Origin: Acidimicrobiales bacterium
GTDB taxonomy: Bacteria; Actinomycetota; Acidimicrobiia; Acidimicrobiales; Iamiaceae
NCBI GenBank assembly: GCA_035547835.1
Contig: DASZTW010000018.1
Location: forward strand, 1-64,000
Direction of reading: 5' to 3'
DNA: 64,000 nucleotides
This document shows, piece after piece, positions 39,938 through 48,669 of this stretch (position 1 is the stretch's first letter; each line of letters opens with the position of its first letter). The position numbers were made by a program, and so were the translations under genes. The notes below the pieces were generated by a model. That model ran no database searches and was not told the DNA's origin. It saw only the letters and a list, made by a program, of their open reading frames with translations.

Positions 39938-39944
39938 TACCGGT

Positions 39945-40865
39945 ATGTCGGGGGGTGACGCCAATGCACCCGGCGGGCCCGGTCGATCGTCGGGTGAGCG
40001 GCCGGAAGCTTCCGCCCTCCGTGCCGCCGGTGCGCTGCGGGGCACCAAGTTCGGCGACGTGAGGTGGGTTGCGTCAACCGGCTCGACCAATGCCGACGTG
40101 CTGGCGCTCGCGCGCCAGGGCGAACCCGAAGGCATCGTGGTCGTGGCCGACCATCAGCGCGCCGGTAGGGGCCGGCGCGGGCGCACGTGGACCGCGCCGC
40201 CGGGCGGGTCGCTGTTGTGCTCGGTGTTGTTGCGGCCGCCGGCAGCGGTCGCCGGCCTGGTGACCATGGCCGTCGGGGTCGCCGCGGTGGAGGCGCTCGA
40301 CGCGTGGGGGGTTCCCGGCGTGCAGCTGAAGTGGCCCAATGACCTGGTCGTGGTCGGCGGCGGCTCCTCGCACGAACGCAAGCTCGCGGGGATCCTCGCC
40401 GAGGCGGACTGGCCTGCGGGGTCGGGGGTGGCGGATGGTTGGCGCACGCCCTCGGCGAGCGAACGGGTGGCCCTGGTGGTCGGGATGGGGCTCAACGTGA
40501 ACTGGCCCGATCCGTCCGGCGGTGGCGAGCCGCCCGAGCTCGCCGAGTTGGCCGAGACCGCCGTTGCGGTCAACCAGCTGACCGGCGAGGAGGTGGTCGA
40601 CCGCGTGGGGCTGCTCGTGGCCGTGCTGCACCGGCTCGACGTCCGCTACCGCGAGCTGGTGACCGCCGGGTCCGAGCGGCTGCTGGCGGCGTGGCGCGCG
40701 CACGCTGCCACGCTCGGCCGGACGGTGCGCATCGAGCTCGGCGCCGACGACGTGGTCGGCACGGCGATCGACGTCACGGGCGAGGGCCACCTCGTGGTCG
40801 AGACGGTCGAGGGCGATCGACGGACCATCGCCGTCGGCGATGTCGTCCACCTCCGCCCCGCGTGA
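39945..40865 (+). CDS. birA: Biotin-[acetyl-CoA-carboxylase] ligase
   Basis: Attaches biotin to the BCCP lysine using ATP. The 306-residue protein has a disordered leader (about 1-30) and no N-terminal helix-turn-helix, so it is the ligase-only class. Signatures are STGSTNADVLALA, the biotin-binding GRGRRGRTWTAPPGGSL, KWPNDLVVV, KLAGILAEA and GLNVNW. A C-terminal SH3-like domain follows (from about 255). Its partner BCCP is encoded divergently. Confidence 0.93.
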   Translation: MSGGDANAPGGPGRSSGERPEASALRAAGALRGTKFGDVRWVASTGSTNADVLALARQGEPEGIVVVADHQRAGRGRRGRTWTAPPGGSLLCSVLLRPPAAVAGLVTMAVGVAAVEALDAWGVPGVQLKWPNDLVVVGGGSSHERKLAGILAEADWPAGSGVADGWRTPSASERVALVVGMGLNVNWPDPSGGGEPPELAELAETAVAVNQLTGEEVVDRVGLLVAVLHRLDVRYRELVTAGSERLLAAWRAHAATLGRTVRIELGADDVVGTAIDVTGEGHLVVETVEGDRRTIAVGDVVHLRPA

Positions 40866-40918
40866 GCGAACTTCGGAGCGTCTCGGGGGCCATGACGCCC
40901 TCCACTGTCGGAGACGGG

Positions 40919-41830
40919 TCAGGGATCGAGGTCGTTCGCCTGCAGAGCAGCGAACGCGTCGCGGGCCGCTGCGGTGAGGGGTCCCGGCGCGGCGCGGAGC
41001 GCAGCGCCGTCGACGGTGGCGATGGGTTGCACGTCGCGGGTCGACGAGGTGAGGAACGCCTCGTCGGCGTTGCGGAGGTCGTCGAGCGTGAGATCGTCAC
41101 GCTCGGTGCCGTGCCCGGACTCGAGCACCAGCGCGCGCGTGATGCCGGCGAGGCAACCCGTGGACAGCGACGGCGTGTACAGCGAGCCGTCGACGGCGAC
41201 GAACACGTTCGAGCCGGTGCCTTCGCACAGTGCGCCGGCCGTGTTGGCGAAGATCGCCTCGGTGCCGCCGGCGGCCTTGGCGGCGGCGAGGGCACGGACG
41301 TTCTCCGCGTAGCTGGTGGTCTTGGCGCCGGCCACGGCGGAGTGCTCGTTGCGCCGCCACGGCACGATCGCCACGCCGGTGGTCCGGTCCCACCGCGACC
41401 CGGGTCCGCCGAACACGGCGACCGTGGGCCGGTTGCGGCCCCGGCCGGATCCCATCGGCCCGTCCCCGGACGTGACCGTGATGCGGAGCGACCCGACCGG
41501 CGCCTCGCGGGAGCCGGACTCGCACACTTTGCGGGCTGCCGCCGCGAGGTCGGCGTCGGGCTCGTCGAGCGCCAAGCCGAGCAGTTCGAGCGACCGGCGC
41601 AGGCGCGCCAAGTGGCGCGTGAGGGCGAACGGGACCCCGTCGACGACCTTCAGGGTCTCGAACACGCCGTCACCGACGGTCAGACCGTGGTCGGTGATGG
41701 CGACGGTGGCCGCTTCGGGGGCGACCAGCTCGCCGTCGAGCCAGACCTGTCCGGCGAGGACCGGTTGGGGGTGGTCGGCGTCGCCGCCACGGCCAGCAGC
41801 CGATGGGCTTTCAGCTCGGTCTCGTTCCAT
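40919..41830 (-). CDS. pabC: Aminodeoxychorismate lyase-like class IV aminotransferase
   Basis: PLP enzyme of 303 residues that likely makes p-aminobenzoate for folate. Visible motifs are WLDGELV, DHGLTVGDGVFETLKV, the PLP lysine in AGAKTTSYAEN and the phosphate-binding GTGSNVF and GCLAGITRALV. The only good start codon upstream of the conserved region is the ATG at 41830, with GGAGG four bases before it; this makes the gene overlap pabB by 151 bases in another frame. A branched-chain or D-amino-acid aminotransferase role is the alternative. Confidence 0.85.
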   Translation of the reverse strand: MERDRAESPSAAGRGGDADHPQPVLAGQVWLDGELVAPEAATVAITDHGLTVGDGVFETLKVVDGVPFALTRHLARLRRSLELLGLALDEPDADLAAAARKVCESGSREAPVGSLRITVTSGDGPMGSGRGRNRPTVAVFGGPGSRWDRTTGVAIVPWRRNEHSAVAGAKTTSYAENVRALAAAKAAGGTEAIFANTAGALCEGTGSNVFVAVDGSLYTPSLSTGCLAGITRALVLESGHGTERDDLTLDDLRNADEAFLTSSTRDVQPIATVDGAALRAAPGPLTAAARDAFAALQANDLDP

Positions 41831-42882
41831 TCGTCCTCCGGAGTCGAGTCGTACGTGATGGCGCCGCCGGTGCCCAGGTGCAGCATGCCGCCCTCGGCCC
41901 AGAACGTGCGGATGGCCACGTTGAGGTCTGCCTGCCGGCGGTCGGCGTCGACCCAGCCGACGGTGCCGCAATACGTGCCTCTCGGCAGCGGCTCGAGCGT
42001 GTCGATGCGGTCGATCGCCGCCAACTTGGGGGCGCCGGTCACCGACCCCGGCGCGAACGTGGCGGCGAGCACCTGGGGCCACGTCATGGCCCCGCGCAGC
42101 TTGCCTTCGACGGTGCTCACGAGGTGTACGAGACCCGGGTGCGACTCCACCGCCAGCAGCGACGGGACGCGCACCGAGCCGTACTCGCACACCCGGCCCA
42201 GGTCGTTGCGGACCAGGTCGACGATCATCACGTTCTCGGCGCGGTCCTTCGCAGTGAGCCCGGACGGGTCGACGGCCGTGCCCTTGATCGGCGATGACCA
42301 GATCCGGTCGCCGTCGCGGGTGAGGAACCGCTCGGGCGACGCCGACGCCACCGCCACGCCGTGTTCGGGGAGCACGACCGTCGCGGCGTGAGGCGCGGGG
42401 TGCCGGTCGGCGAGCTCGCGTCCGAGCGACGCGACCGCGCTCGCCCATGGATGCTCGAGCGGCGCGGACAGCCGACGGGTGAGGTTGACCTGGTAGACGT
42501 CGCCGGCCGCGATGGCGTCGCGGATCGCCCGAACCCCGTCACCGAATGACTGGCGGTCGAGGCTCGAGGTCCACGAGTGGGGGTCGATCCCCCGCCAGGG
42601 GTCGGGAGCGAGCCTGGCCCACGTTGCCGACCACGTGGCCGGGGTGAGCGGCGTCCAGGTCTCGAAGCGTGCGCACACGGCGCGGCCCTCGAAATCGATG
42701 ACCACGACCCATCGCCCGTGGTGGTCCAGCGCGGCGAGATCGTCGGTCACGTCCACCAGGCCCGTCGCGACGAGCGGCGCCGTGGGCGCCGCCGCGCGGT
42801 CGGTGTGGTCGCCGGTGGGCCGCTGGCCGCCAGCCGGTCGGGCGCCGAAGATCGCGAACGCCGGGCAGGGGGATCCAGCCAT
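41680..42882 (-). CDS. pabB: Aminodeoxychorismate synthase component I-like (chorismate-binding)
   Basis: Chorismate-utilising enzyme of 400 residues. The C-terminal catalytic domain is clear: GDVYQVNLTRRLS, SPERFL, PIKGTA, RAENVMIVDLVRNDLGRV, and FAPGSVTGAPKLAAI (in part). GGAITYDSTPEDEWNE closes the fold. The last 35 or so residues (after LLAVAATP) are low-complexity and overlap pabC in another frame. The N-terminus begins MAGSPCPAF, 6 nt after TACGCT. With the lyase downstream this is a p-aminobenzoate pair. The glutaminase subunit is not nearby. Confidence 0.88.
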   Translation of the reverse strand: MAGSPCPAFAIFGARPAGGQRPTGDHTDRAAAPTAPLVATGLVDVTDDLAALDHHGRWVVVIDFEGRAVCARFETWTPLTPATWSATWARLAPDPWRGIDPHSWTSSLDRQSFGDGVRAIRDAIAAGDVYQVNLTRRLSAPLEHPWASAVASLGRELADRHPAPHAATVVLPEHGVAVASASPERFLTRDGDRIWSSPIKGTAVDPSGLTAKDRAENVMIVDLVRNDLGRVCEYGSVRVPSLLAVESHPGLVHLVSTVEGKLRGAMTWPQVLAATFAPGSVTGAPKLAAIDRIDTLEPLPRGTYCGTVGWVDADRRQADLNVAIRTFWAEGGMLHLGTGGAITYDSTPEDEWNETELKAHRLLAVAATPTTPNRSSPDRSGSTASWSPPKRPPSPSPTTV

Positions 42883-42888
42883 CCGCGC

Positions 42889-42894
42889 AGCGTA
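42889..42894 (-). promoter_or_regulatory. -10 box TACGCT for pabB
   Basis: On the minus strand it ends 6 nt before the ATG at 42882. Confidence 0.55.
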
Positions 42895-42961
42895 GGCGTC
42901 GATCTCGTCAGGGTGGCCGGGTGCGGGTGGCGTGGCGGACGCCCCCCGGTGTGCGCCCGCG

Positions 42962-42967
42962 TACGAT
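42962..42967 (+). promoter_or_regulatory. -10 box TACGAT for the acyl-CoA dehydrogenase
   Basis: It ends 7 nt before the ATG at 42975. Confidence 0.6.
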
Positions 42968-42974
42968 CGGCGCG

Positions 42975-44144
42975 ATGTCGTTGGAGTTCACCGAGGAGCA
43001 GGACGCGCTCCGCAACGTCGTGCGCGACTTCGCCGCAGCCGAGATGGCACCGCACGCCGAGCAGTGGGACCGCGACCATTTCTTCCCCGTCGACACGGTC
43101 CGTGCGATGGGCGAGCTGGGCTTGTTCGGGTTGCCGTTCCCCGAGGAGTACGGAGGCGGTGGCGCGGACCTCACCACGTTGTGCATCGCCATCGAGGAGC
43201 TCGGCCGGGTCGACCAGTCGATGGCCATCACGCTGGAGGCCGGCGTCGGGCTCGGCGCCAACCCGATCTTCCGGTTCGGGAGCGAAGCGCAACGCCAGGA
43301 GTGGTTGCCCGATCTGTGCGCGGGGCGTGCGATCGGCGGCTTCGGCCTCACCGAACCGGAGGCGGGCAGCGATGCCGGGGGCACGCGCACCCGAGCCGTG
43401 TTCGACGCCGCGGCGGGGGAGTGGGTCGTCAACGGCGAGAAGGCGTTCATCACCAACTCGGGCACGGCGATGACGTCGCTGGTCACCGTCACCGCTCGGA
43501 CGGACCCGCCGGACAACCCGTCATCGAAACCGGAGATCTCGGCGATCATCGTCCCGGCCGGCGCAGCGGGGTTCACGGTCGCTCCGCCGTACCGGAAGAT
43601 GGGCTGGCACGCGTCGGACACCCACGGCCTGCATTTCGATGACTGCCGGGTGCCAGAGGCGAACTTGCTGGGCGATCGGGGTCGCGGGTTCGCCCAGTTC
43701 CTCGCCATCCTCGACGAAGGCCGCGTCGCCATCGCCGCCCTCGCGGTCGGCGTGATCCAGTGCTGTCTCGACGAGTCGGTGGCGTACGCCAAGCAACGCA
43801 ACGCGTTCGGTCAGCCGATCGGCCGCAACCAAGCGGTGGCGTTCAAGTGCGCCGACCTCCAAGTCATGGTCGATGCGGCCCGCCACCTCACGTACCACGC
43901 GGCCCGGCTGCGCGATCAGGGCAAGCCGTACAAGCGCGAGGCGGCGGTCGCCAAGCTGTACGCGACCGAAGCTGCCGTCACCGCCACCCGCGAAGCCACC
44001 CAAGTGTTCGGCGGCTACGGGTTCATGGACGAGACGCTGGTCGCCCGCCAGTACCGCGACGCCAAGATCCTCGAGATCGGCGAGGGCACGAGCGAAGTCC
44101 AGCGCTTGGTGATCAGCCGCGATCTCGGCCTCCCCGTCGCCTGA
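42975..44144 (+). CDS. Acyl-CoA dehydrogenase
   Basis: FAD enzyme that introduces the alpha-beta double bond into acyl-CoA. The 389-residue length is typical for the family. Motifs: the N-terminal helical domain (FTEEQDALRNVVRDFA), GGFGLTEPEAGSDAGG (FAD and substrate), WVVNGEKAFITN, YAKQRNAFGQPIGRNQAV and the C-terminal FGGYGFMDE followed by YRDAKILEIGEGTSEVQ. The Glu of the latter region (or of YGFMDE) is the likely catalytic base. Chain-length specificity is not evident. It fits the acyl-CoA/propionate theme of the neighbourhood. Confidence 0.94.
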   Translation: MSLEFTEEQDALRNVVRDFAAAEMAPHAEQWDRDHFFPVDTVRAMGELGLFGLPFPEEYGGGGADLTTLCIAIEELGRVDQSMAITLEAGVGLGANPIFRFGSEAQRQEWLPDLCAGRAIGGFGLTEPEAGSDAGGTRTRAVFDAAAGEWVVNGEKAFITNSGTAMTSLVTVTARTDPPDNPSSKPEISAIIVPAGAAGFTVAPPYRKMGWHASDTHGLHFDDCRVPEANLLGDRGRGFAQFLAILDEGRVAIAALAVGVIQCCLDESVAYAKQRNAFGQPIGRNQAVAFKCADLQVMVDAARHLTYHAARLRDQGKPYKREAAVAKLYATEAAVTATREATQVFGGYGFMDETLVARQYRDAKILEIGEGTSEVQRLVISRDLGLPVA

Positions 44145-44230
44145 CTCCCGTGTAACCGCAACGGGTATCGCAGCTCCTCGCAGCTCGACGATCGAGAAGA
44201 TCGGTTGTAGGTGCATGAACCCGACCGCTG

Positions 44231-44273
44231 CTGTGAGCACCTGACCACCTGGGAGGTGGTTGCGTGCTCACAG
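44231..44273. repeat. REP-like palindrome, copy 1
   Basis: CTGTGAGCAC (44231-44240) pairs with GTGCTCACAG (44264-44273). Inside, ACCACCT pairs with AGGTGGT around loop GGG, with a 3x3 internal loop. It is 43 nt long, lies between the acyl-CoA dehydrogenase and the LCP gene, and has two relatives near 54.1 kb. Confidence 0.85.
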
Positions 44274-44339
44274 CAGGGAGGGTTGGACGGCGATGGCGGG
44301 TGAGGGTGGGGGTGCACCGAAGGGCGGGCGGGGCGGCAG

Positions 44340-44345
44340 TAGCGT
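44340..44345 (+). promoter_or_regulatory. -10 box TAGCGT for the LCP gene
   Basis: It ends 7 nt before the GTG at 44353. If real it excludes the earlier ATG at 44293. Confidence 0.55.
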
Positions 44346-44352
44346 GGCACGG

Positions 44353-45846
44353 GTGACCGCACCGGCCTCGGCGCGCCGCTCCTGGCCGCAGCGCCTGCTC
44401 ATCACGTTCAACCTCACGGTGATCGTCGGCGCGCTCGTGTGCGCAGCCGGGCTCGGCTACCTCAACATGAAGCTCGGCAAGTTGCAGCGGGTGGCCGTGG
44501 GCGACGTCCTCACCGACCCCGGTGGCGGCCCGAGCACTCCGCAGAACTACTTGCTCGTCGGCACCGATTCGGACGCCGGCCTGAGCTCGTCCGACCCGGC
44601 GGTGCAAGGCCGCGGCGACGTCACGGGCCAGCGCTCCGACACGATGATGTTGCTGCACATCGACCCCAAGTCGTCGCAGGCCCTCCTGCTGTCGGTGCCG
44701 CGTGACTTGTGGGTCAAGATCCCGGGCACCAACGGGAAGCAGAAGATCAACGCGGCCATCGAGATCGGCGGCCCGAAGCTGCTGATCCAGACGATCGAGC
44801 AGACGCTGAACGTGCCGATCAACCACTACGTCGAGATCAACTTCCAGGGGTTCAAGGACCTCGTCTCCGCGGTGGGTGGCGTGCCGATCTACTTCAACGT
44901 GCCGGTGCGGGACGCCGAGTGGTGTTACCGCGGCGAGCGGGGGTGCGGGTCCGACGGCACCATCCGCCACTCGATCCTCGACGTCGAGAACCCCGGCTGC
45001 GTCACGCTCAACCCCGACGAAGCGCTGGCATATGCCCGCTCCCGGTACTTCCAGTACAAGGTCAACGGCCGCTGGAAGGCCGACGAGAACGGCGACCTCG
45101 GGCGCATCAGCCGCCAGCAGGACTTCGTGCGCACGGCCCTCAAGCGGGCCCTGACCCAGGCCGTCCACGACCCGCTGAAGCTCAACTCGCTCATCAACTC
45201 CGGCATCAAGGCGGTCACTGTCGACGACAAGCTGACGACCGGCGACATCTTCGCCCTCGGCCGCAAGTTCCGGACTTTCGACGCCAACCGCCTGCGCACC
45301 ATCGAGCTGCCCGTGGTCGGTGCAGGCGACAACTCGAGCGTGCTGGTCGACGCGACCAGGGCCCCGGCGATCCTCGCCATGTTCCAGAACCAGTCCTCGG
45401 GCTCGTCGAGCGGTTCGCTGGCGCCGGCCGACGTCAAAGTGCAGGTGCTCAACGGGTCCGGGCAGTCCGGCCAAGCCGGCACGATCACCCGCGGCTTGTC
45501 ATCGGTCGGGTTCGCCACCGGCACGGCGGGTGACGCCGCAGGCCAAGGCGGGTCCGTGACGACGATCCGCTACGGGTCAGGGGGGCAAGCAGCTGCGCAG
45601 CTCGTGGCCAGCTACCTGAACGGACCCGTCCAGTACGAGTTGAGCACCGTGGTCGGCAACAACTCCGTCGTCGTCGTCACGAGCTCGACCTTGCAGGGAA
45701 CGAGGACATCGCCCGGCTCCGCGCCCCAGGTCCCGGCGCCCACGACGACCACCACCACGACCGTGCCGGGCGCCACCACTTCCTCGACGCCGTCGACCAT
45801 CGGTTTCGTGCCGAACCAGCCACCGCCCGGCGTGACGTGCGGCTGA
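44353..45846 (+). CDS. LytR-CpsA-Psr (LCP) family glycopolymer ligase
   Basis: Membrane-anchored enzyme that links undecaprenyl-carried polymers to the cell wall. The protein has 497 residues: one N-terminal membrane helix (about 15-40), then the LCP domain with QRSDTMMLLHID, SVPRDLWVKIPG, KINAAIEIGGP and the late RISRQQDFVR. The catalytic Asp/Arg set is present. A LytR_C domain follows (about 360-460, VQVLNGSGQSG) and the tail is Thr-rich. ATG 44293, with GGAGG upstream, is an alternative start that adds 20 residues. It heads the sugar-nucleotide locus, which fits attachment of a rhamnose-containing polymer. Confidence 0.92.
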   Translation: MTAPASARRSWPQRLLITFNLTVIVGALVCAAGLGYLNMKLGKLQRVAVGDVLTDPGGGPSTPQNYLLVGTDSDAGLSSSDPAVQGRGDVTGQRSDTMMLLHIDPKSSQALLLSVPRDLWVKIPGTNGKQKINAAIEIGGPKLLIQTIEQTLNVPINHYVEINFQGFKDLVSAVGGVPIYFNVPVRDAEWCYRGERGCGSDGTIRHSILDVENPGCVTLNPDEALAYARSRYFQYKVNGRWKADENGDLGRISRQQDFVRTALKRALTQAVHDPLKLNSLINSGIKAVTVDDKLTTGDIFALGRKFRTFDANRLRTIELPVVGAGDNSSVLVDATRAPAILAMFQNQSSGSSSGSLAPADVKVQVLNGSGQSGQAGTITRGLSSVGFATGTAGDAAGQGGSVTTIRYGSGGQAAAQLVASYLNGPVQYELSTVVGNNSVVVVTSSTLQGTRTSPGSAPQVPAPTTTTTTTVPGATTSSTPSTIGFVPNQPPPGVTCG

Positions 45847-45948
45847 CCGGTCCGCGGTCGGGGAGCGGGTCGGTGCGCGCTTCGATGTGCGCCTGACGCC
45901 GGGCGGATCGGCCAGACTGGTGGCCATGTCCTGCGACCGGTGCCGCCT

Positions 45949-47061
45949 GTGAAGGGCCTGGTGCTCGCCGGCGGTGCCGGCACCCGCCTCCGCCCGATCA
46001 CCCACACGGGTGCCAAGCAGCTGGTTCCCGTCGCGAACAAGCCGATCCTGTTCTACGGGCTCGAAGACCTCGCCGCGGCGGGCGTCCGCGAGGTGGGTGT
46101 CATCGTCGGCGACACGGCGGACGAGATCCGGGCGGCCGTGGGCGACGGATCAGCGTTCGGCCTCGACGTCACGTACCTCCCGCAGGACGCGCCGCGGGGG
46201 CTGGCCCACTGCGTGCTGATCGCCCGCGACTACCTGGGCGACGACGACTTCGTGATGTACCTCGGCGACAACCTCCTGCGCGGCGGGGTCGCCGCGTGCG
46301 TCACGGCGTTCGAGGCCGAGCGTCAGGCGGCCCGCAACCCGCGCCTCGGCGACCACGACTCGCGGCCGCCGGCGGCGCAGGTGCTGCTCGCCCGGGTGCC
46401 GGATCCGCAGCGGTTCGGTGTCGCCGTCCTCGATGACCGCGGTGAGGTCGTGGGGCTCGTCGAAAAGCCTGAGGTGCCGCCATCGGACCTCGCGCTCGTC
46501 GGCGTCTACCTGTTCGATGTGCACATCCACGAAGCCGTGCGGGCGATCAAGCCGTCGGCACGGGGTGAGCTCGAGATCACCGAGGCCATCCAATGGCTGA
46601 TCGACGCCGGCCTTCGCGTCACCCACCAGGTACTCGAGGGTTGGTGGAAGGACACCGGCAAGCTCGAACCGCTGCTCGAAGGCAACCGGCTGGTGCTGGA
46701 GAGCATCGAGTCGTGGTCGGCGGGCTCGGTCGACGACGCCTCCACCGTGGAAGGCCGGGTGCAGATCGGCGAAGGCGCCGAGATCAAGAACTCGGTGGTG
46801 CGGGGCCCGGCGGTGATCGGCGCCAACACGAGAGTGGTCGACAGCTACGTCGGCCCGTTCACGTCGATCGACCACGATTGTGAGATCGTGGGGTCCGAGA
46901 TCGAGCACTCCATCGTGCTGGCCGACTGCCGGATCAGCGGCGTGTCCCGCCTCGCCGACTCGCTCGTCGGTCGTGCAGTGACGATCACGTCGTCCGATCG
47001 CCGACCGTCGGCCACGCGCTTGATGCTGGGCGACCACTCCCGAGTCGACCTACCGCGTTGA
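45949..47061 (+). CDS. rmlA: Glucose-1-phosphate thymidylyltransferase, long form
   Basis: Makes dTDP-glucose, the first step to dTDP-rhamnose. The protein has 370 residues from the GTG at 45949. The nucleotidyltransferase domain shows GLVLAGGAGTRLRPIT, the LPQDAPRGLAHCV segment, YLGDNLL and VEKPEVPPSD. After about residue 235 a left-handed beta-helix domain is present (repeated VEGRVQIGEGAEI-type hexapeptides). That places it with the long RmlA class found in actinobacteria and archaea. GTG at 45940 is another possible start. The rest of the rhamnose pathway follows immediately. Confidence 0.92.
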   Translation: MKGLVLAGGAGTRLRPITHTGAKQLVPVANKPILFYGLEDLAAAGVREVGVIVGDTADEIRAAVGDGSAFGLDVTYLPQDAPRGLAHCVLIARDYLGDDDFVMYLGDNLLRGGVAACVTAFEAERQAARNPRLGDHDSRPPAAQVLLARVPDPQRFGVAVLDDRGEVVGLVEKPEVPPSDLALVGVYLFDVHIHEAVRAIKPSARGELEITEAIQWLIDAGLRVTHQVLEGWWKDTGKLEPLLEGNRLVLESIESWSAGSVDDASTVEGRVQIGEGAEIKNSVVRGPAVIGANTRVVDSYVGPFTSIDHDCEIVGSEIEHSIVLADCRISGVSRLADSLVGRAVTITSSDRRPSATRLMLGDHSRVDLPR

Positions 47062-47068
47062 GGGACTG

Positions 47069-47650
47069 ATGTCGATGGCGTCTGTGACCGAGAGCGACCT
47101 GATCGCGGGGGTGTACGTGGTGACCCCCCGGGTGTTCGCCGACCCGCGGGGATGCTTCGTGGAGACGTACCGCCGCGAGTGGATCCCGTCGGGGCGCGAG
47201 ATGGTGCAGGCCAACCGCGGCGACCGCTGCCAAGGGACCGTCGTCGGGTTGCACTACCACCTGCACCAGGCCGACTACTGGAACGTGCCGACGGGCGTCG
47301 CGAGAGTGGTGCTGCACGACCTGCGCGATCAGTCGCCCACCGACGGCGCCACCCAGGTGATCGACCTCGGTTCGCCGCCCGGCACCGCGGCTGCCGAGCA
47401 CGACCACCGCGGCGTGTTCATCCCGCCCGGTGTGGCCCACGGCTTCGCTGCCCTCACCGACATGACGATCACGTACCTGGTCGACGGCTACTACAACCCG
47501 GCCGACGAGCTCGGCGTGGCGTGGGACGATCCCGAGATCGGCGCCGACTGGGGCGTGGCCGAACCGATCCTGTCCGAGCGTGACCAGGCCAACCCGCGTC
47601 GGGTCGACCTCCCAGAGGGCCGACGGCCCTACCAGGGGCTGCGGACGTGA
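47069..47650 (+). CDS. rmlC: dTDP-4-dehydrorhamnose 3,5-epimerase-like protein
   Basis: A cupin epimerase of 193 residues that acts on the 4-keto sugar made by RmlB. Family features are DPRGCFVETYRREW, the QANRGDRCQGTVVGLHYH strand with the catalytic His (in part), FIPPGVAHGFAALTD and TYLVDGYYNPADE. The sequence is divergent from classical RmlC (GLHYH replaces GLHFQ). It could be a related 3- or 5-epimerase. GGGA lies close to the ATG. It overlaps rmlB by four bases. Confidence 0.85.
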   Translation: MSMASVTESDLIAGVYVVTPRVFADPRGCFVETYRREWIPSGREMVQANRGDRCQGTVVGLHYHLHQADYWNVPTGVARVVLHDLRDQSPTDGATQVIDLGSPPGTAAAEHDHRGVFIPPGVAHGFAALTDMTITYLVDGYYNPADELGVAWDDPEIGADWGVAEPILSERDQANPRRVDLPEGRRPYQGLRT

Positions 47651-48669
47651 CCCGCCTGCTGGTCACCGGCGGCGCCGGGTTCATCGGCTCGAACTTCGTG
47701 CGGTACTGGACCGGGCACCACCCTGACGACGACGTCGTGGCGCTCGACGCGCTGACGTACGCCGGATGCCGCGAGTCGCTGGCCGATCTCGAGCCCCGCG
47801 TCGGGTTCGTGCACGCCGACATCGGCGACCTCGACGCTATGCAACAAGCGCTGCGCGAGCACCGCATCGACGTGGTGGTGAACTTCGCCGCCGAGTCCCA
47901 CAACAGCTTGGCCGTGCTCGACCCCGGCCGCTTCTTCCGCACCAACGCGCTGGGCACCCAGACGGCGCTGGAAGCAGCCCGCCGCGTGGGCGTGGCGCGC
48001 TTCCACCACATCTCCACCTGCGAGGTGTACGGCGACTTGGCGCTCGACGCGGACGAAGCGTTCACCGAGGAGTCGCCGTACCGGCCGCGCACCCCGTACA
48101 ACGCCTCGAAGGCGGCCGGTGACCACGCGGTGCGGGCGTACTTCGAGACGTACGGCCTGCCGATCTCGATCACCAACTGCGCGAACAACTACGGCCCGTA
48201 CCAGTTCCCGGAGAAGGTCATCCCGCTGTTCACCACGCGGGCGATCGACGATCACGACCTGCCCTTGTACGAGTCCACCGCCAACCGGCGCGAGTGGATC
48301 CACGCGCTCGACCACTGCACGGCGATCGACGCGGTGCTCGCCCGGGGCAAGGTCGGCGAGACGTACCACGTCGGCACCGGGGTCGAGCGGTCTATCGCCC
48401 AGATCGCCGACGCCGTGCTCGACGCGCTCGGCAAGCCCGAGTCCCTCAAGAAGATCGTGCCGGACCGCCCCGGACACGACCGGCGGTACCGGCTCGACAG
48501 CTCCAAGATCCGTCGAGAGCTGGGGTGGGAGCCGGCCGTCTCGTTCGAGCAGGGCCTGGTCGACACCGTGCAGTGGTACGTGGATCACCGCGCCTGGTGG
48601 GAGCCGTTGTTGGGCCGCGCGCCGGTGGTGGAGGACGCGTGGGAGCCGGCGACCGGCCCCGAGCAGTGA
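47647..48669 (+). CDS. rmlB: dTDP-glucose 4,6-dehydratase
   Basis: Short-chain dehydrogenase family enzyme of 340 residues: GGAGFIGSNFVR (NAD binding), HISTCEVYGDL, the catalytic pair in YNASKAAGDH, and NNYGPYQFPEKVIPL typical of RmlB. DRPGHDRRYRLDSSKIRREL near the end is a hallmark. It oxidises, dehydrates and reduces dTDP-glucose to dTDP-4-keto-6-deoxyglucose. The GTG start overlaps the rmlC stop. Confidence 0.95.
   Translation: MTRLLVTGGAGFIGSNFVRYWTGHHPDDDVVALDALTYAGCRESLADLEPRVGFVHADIGDLDAMQQALREHRIDVVVNFAAESHNSLAVLDPGRFFRTNALGTQTALEAARRVGVARFHHISTCEVYGDLALDADEAFTEESPYRPRTPYNASKAAGDHAVRAYFETYGLPISITNCANNYGPYQFPEKVIPLFTTRAIDDHDLPLYESTANRREWIHALDHCTAIDAVLARGKVGETYHVGTGVERSIAQIADAVLDALGKPESLKKIVPDRPGHDRRYRLDSSKIRRELGWEPAVSFEQGLVDTVQWYVDHRAWWEPLLGRAPVVEDAWEPATGPEQ

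Noticed and set aside
44293-44352. Extended N-terminus of the LCP protein from ATG 44293
   Set aside because: GGAGG upstream makes it possible, but TAGCGT lies 7 nt before GTG 44353, matching the other leaderless starts. Kept only as an alternative.
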